Shown here one piece after another: positions 61,138 through 64,000 of a stretch of DNA of 64,000 bases. The position numbers and the translations under genes are program-made. The DNA is taken from assembly GCF_027596085.1 (NCBI RefSeq), contig NC_072469.1:17304238-17368237 (forward strand). The letters are read 5' to 3'. Below the pieces are notes generated by a model, which was not told the origin of the DNA, made no database searches, and was given only the letters and a program-made list of their open reading frames with translations. Origin of the DNA: Anoplopoma fimbria (taxonomy: Eukaryota; Chordata; Actinopteri; Perciformes; Anoplopomatidae). Numbering within the stretch: the stretch's first letter is position 1; every line of letters starts with the position of its first letter.

Positions 61138-63397
61138 TCACAACATTTGAGCATAGAGATCCTCTGGGCTGTCAGCAGTCTGCGTTAAGTTCTTTACTGT
61201 CTTGGACACTTTTACCTGTGCATACAGTGTGTCCTGCTGCTGTCCACTGTCATGCACCGAGGTCGAGGACTTTCCCGGTCTCAACTTGGAGAAGTCAATC
61301 TCTCCGTAATGGATGTCTCCTGCTTCTGTCGCTCTGGCTCGCTCTTGAGCAGCTGGCTCCTCAGCTGTTAGGCTCTGTGATAAATGGACCAAACAAGAAA
61401 TGTTGTGAGGCATCTTCATCCATTTCCTTCAGTTTACCTCATTTGTCTCTCACTCAACTCTTACTGCTATAAGACAGTGATAATCATCCAAATAATCAGC
61501 TTTTAGTGGACACGGCAATGGAAAACCTAAATGCTACGGCAGTGGATTATTAGTGTGTTTCTAACAGGAATGCACTAATGAGGAATCTGTTCAGTCCAGA
61601 TCTCAAGTGTACAGACAGTATGACTAGTTAACAAACTCATAATTATCTAAAGTACATTAAAGTTGTTTCCTACCTGTGTCCGTTGTAAAGTTGAACGTTT
61701 TGACTTCAACCACCTGAAAGGCATAAGAGGGCTGTCAGATTCGTTTTTCTGTGTAATAATAAAGTTCTTATAGTGCAATTTAGAAATCATCATTAAAATA
61801 AAGAAACAGGCAATCAATAATTTTACAATACAAAAAGGGTAAAAAGCTTAAAGCAAGTCATTTCACTGCTGAGATGATTTCACCCATTGTGTGAGACAAC
61901 CACAATCCAGTTAAGTGTCAATGGGCAAAGGAAGTGTACACCCTGGACAGGTCGCCAGTCTGTAGCAGCTGACATATATAGACAGACAACCATTCACACT
62001 CACACCTACGGGCAATTTAGAGTCTTCAATGAACCTTAGTTGCATGTCTTTGGACTGTGGGAGGAAGCCGGAGAACCCGGAGAGAACCCACACTGACACG
62101 GGGAAAACATGCAAACTCCACACAGAAGGAATTGAACCCAGGCCCCTCTTGCTGTGAGGGACAGTTGAACCGTGCAGCCCATAAGACACATTTCATGCTT
62201 TAAAAGTAATAACAGTTTTGAGTCTGAGAATGTGCTTCACTCATTCTGGACACCTGGCTGCCACTTCTTGGACTAACTGAAGGTCTAGTTCAGACAGGTT
62301 TTACATTTAATGACAGTAATCTAAGGTTTCTTTCATTGATTTTTAAACATCATATTCTAAAATACTGAATGACACCCAACATTTACAGTCCATTACAGTG
62401 ATCAACATCTGCAAACTAGACCCCATTTATTGTAAAAGTCAGCTTCAACCATGTGGGAAAAGCTCATCATGGGACATTTAAACCAGTTCCAAATTCATGT
62501 GGATCTTTATAAATGTATGTAGATTTTGTCCTCTGCTGATGGTAAATAGGAAGGAAGGATGGAATGTTGCCATATAACACTTCTGTTTTTGAAGATGTGG
62601 TCACATGAACATGCATGCATACCAATTTTGAGGACATTTTGAATGCCCTGACTGATCACTGGCTGGTTTCTGTGAGACTGTCAATAGTCCTACAGTAGTT
62701 GAAGGTAAGGGCCAATGTGTTTGCAGTTAAAGCTACAAAAACAACTTTATAAACCCACTAATAGAACCAAAGCTCACTTACCTCGAACTTATTTGAAGAC
62801 GATCACAAGAAGCTGTTGCCATGAATGGTTTGTTCTCAACTCTGAAGAAATATACATCTGTGTACATTTTGCATAAACTAGAAAATAAAGTGGTGCAGTT
62901 TTTCTCTCAGGTTTCCAGTAAATCTCATCGGATATGTGGTGACTGCCCCACTACTGTTGAAAAATCACATTGTTTGGCTCCATGCGAAACCTGGAGTCTT
63001 TCTTAATCCACACTCCGAAGGTTGTTCTTGTGCTGTGGAATTCCTTGACGGGTTCAGCACTGAAGTTACATGGGATTAGCAAACAAGATCCACTCAGTGC
63101 TTCCATCTCCTGTGGTGCAGTAACGTATAGGTGCTTTAAACAATTAGCCCACGCACCTATAAAAGCAGTTTCATGATTACTGAAATGTGGAACAAATCTG
63201 AAGGAAGAAAACATTCATGAAAAATGAAGCAGCACTATTCTACATGTTGGTCTTTTTTTCTTGTTTTGTTAAAATATTCTATATACATTTTTTTCACTCA
63301 GGACGTGAACAAAAAGACTAACAAGTCTAATGATTCAAGCAACAAACAGCTCACCTGAAACAAAGAGGAGGCTCAGTAACATGTTGTTTGTCACCAT
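61138..63397 (-). pseudogene. Siglec-like receptor D, broken: V-set frameshifts and no C2/membrane exons
   Basis: Minus-strand pieces: signal peptide 63397-63355 (MVTNNMLLSLLFVSG), V-set 63156-62782, juxtamembrane 61713-61674 (WLKSKRSTLQRTQ) and cytoplasmic 61374-61138. The V-set is clearly related to C (SGSCLLIPCNFSA, FGVWIKKD, YFFRVEN with the Siglec arginine). It has an extra T in the run after GTGATT (about 62955-62960), giving a stop, and a 2-base deficit near 62903 compared with C. The tail keeps three motifs, IHYGEI, TLYAQV and DLYAQM. No Ig C2 or transmembrane exon is found between 62782 and 61713, where a dispersed repeat sits. It reads as a pseudogene. The two indels lie in homopolymers and might be sequencing errors, but the missing exons would remain. 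Confidence 0.78.
61915..62180. mobile_element. Dispersed teleost repeat (LINE-tail type)
   Basis: Contains CACCCTGGACAGGTCGCCAG, TTTGGACTGTGGGAGGAAGC and CATGCAAACTCCACACAGAA, boxes characteristic of a very abundant fish repeat. It occupies the place where receptor D's C2 and membrane exons would be expected. Confidence 0.6.
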
Positions 63398-63445
63398 GTT
63401 CACAGAAACTTGCTCCCTGGATTTGCAAACACAATAACAGGGTTA

Positions 63446-64000
63446 CTGTAACGGGTGGTGTGTGGACCCAAGTGCAGTACGACCAGGAGACAGAGTAAAG
63501 TTCTGGAGCTTTATTCAAAGCCGAACAAACAACAGACAGGCAGGAGATAACTCACGGGGGATATTCCACTCGAGAGAGCGCTGATCCTTCAGCTGAGCAG
63601 GCAGACAAAAACCAAGAGGAGCAAAGGTTAATCTCGTGGTCGGGGACAGAAGGCTGAGTCAGTTACCTGGGCAGAGGCAAGGCAGAGAAGTCCAAACAAG
63701 CGGTGTCAGCAACGGGAAATCAGTCCGGGGAATACCGCTGGAAGGTCTGGCATAATGCGGAGTACGATCTGGCAGTGAGTGTGTGTGAGACTGGGGTATT
63801 TATAATGAGGTGAGTAGTGCAGCAGAGTGAGCAGGTGAGAGGGATTGTGCTGATGAGGTGGGTGTGGCAGACAGGTGCACTGCATGAGGCTGATTAGGTG
63901 AGTGAGGGAGAGGGTGGTGAGAGAGCAGGGGCTGGGCTGTGAGCTGAGAGAAATAGACAGAGTGCAGGAAGAGTGAACAGGCGTGACTGTGACTGTTACT
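63446..64000. mobile_element. Probable dispersed element cut by right window edge
   Basis: Begins TGTAACGGGTGGTGTGTGGACCC, a start seen in common fish repeats, and continues GC-rich to the edge, where GACTGTGACTGTTACT resembles a reversed end. No coding sequence is seen. Family uncertain. Confidence 0.35.

Overview
This window is nuclear DNA from a ray-finned (teleost) fish. Genes are split by short GT-AG introns, microsatellites are dense, and fish-type transposons are present (a full-length Tc1/mariner element, a 5'-truncated L2-like LINE and another non-LTR retrotransposon). The gene content matches the human 14q11.2-q12 neighbourhood (ZFHX2-THTPA and DCAF11-FITM1-PSME1-PCK2). Exon structures given here were assembled by hand from splice signals. 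For the five complete genes all exon phases add up to an open frame.

Layout. 1-6140 (minus): the 5' part of a zfhx2-like zinc-finger/homeobox gene that runs off the left edge. 7798-8879 (plus): thtpa, thiamine triphosphatase, divergent from zfhx2. 13174-22623 (plus): dcaf11, a WD40 CUL4-DDB1 substrate receptor in 14 coding exons, preceded by a long TA-repeat/hairpin and carrying an L2 insertion in intron 2. 25340-27199 (plus): a fitm1-like lipid-droplet gene. 27588-32132 (minus): psme1 (PA28alpha) in 11 exons, with interferon-type and ZNF143-type sites in its promoter. 36590-44763 (plus): pck2, mitochondrial PEPCK, in 11 exons.

From about 46.3 kb to the right edge lies a cluster of Siglec/CD22-like immunoglobulin receptors, interrupted by two 100-N assembly gaps and several transposons. 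Receptor A (minus, 46322-47602) has two Ig domains, a transmembrane segment and a tail with three tyrosine inhibitory motifs. Receptor B (plus, 51136-53056) has nearly identical Ig domains but a different transmembrane segment containing lysine and a short tail without ITIMs. Receptor C (minus, 56723-57540) is a signal peptide plus V-set domain only. Receptor D (minus, 61138-63397) is a broken relative that lacks its middle exons.

The most interesting reading is an inhibitory/activating paired-receptor system with homogenised ectodomains. The two N gaps flank exactly the contig that holds receptor B, so that contig may be inverted in the assembly. If so, C and B would be one gene and the cluster would be a same-strand tandem array. 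The left 45 kb is conserved housekeeping and metabolic sequence. The right 18 kb is the fast-evolving accessory part.
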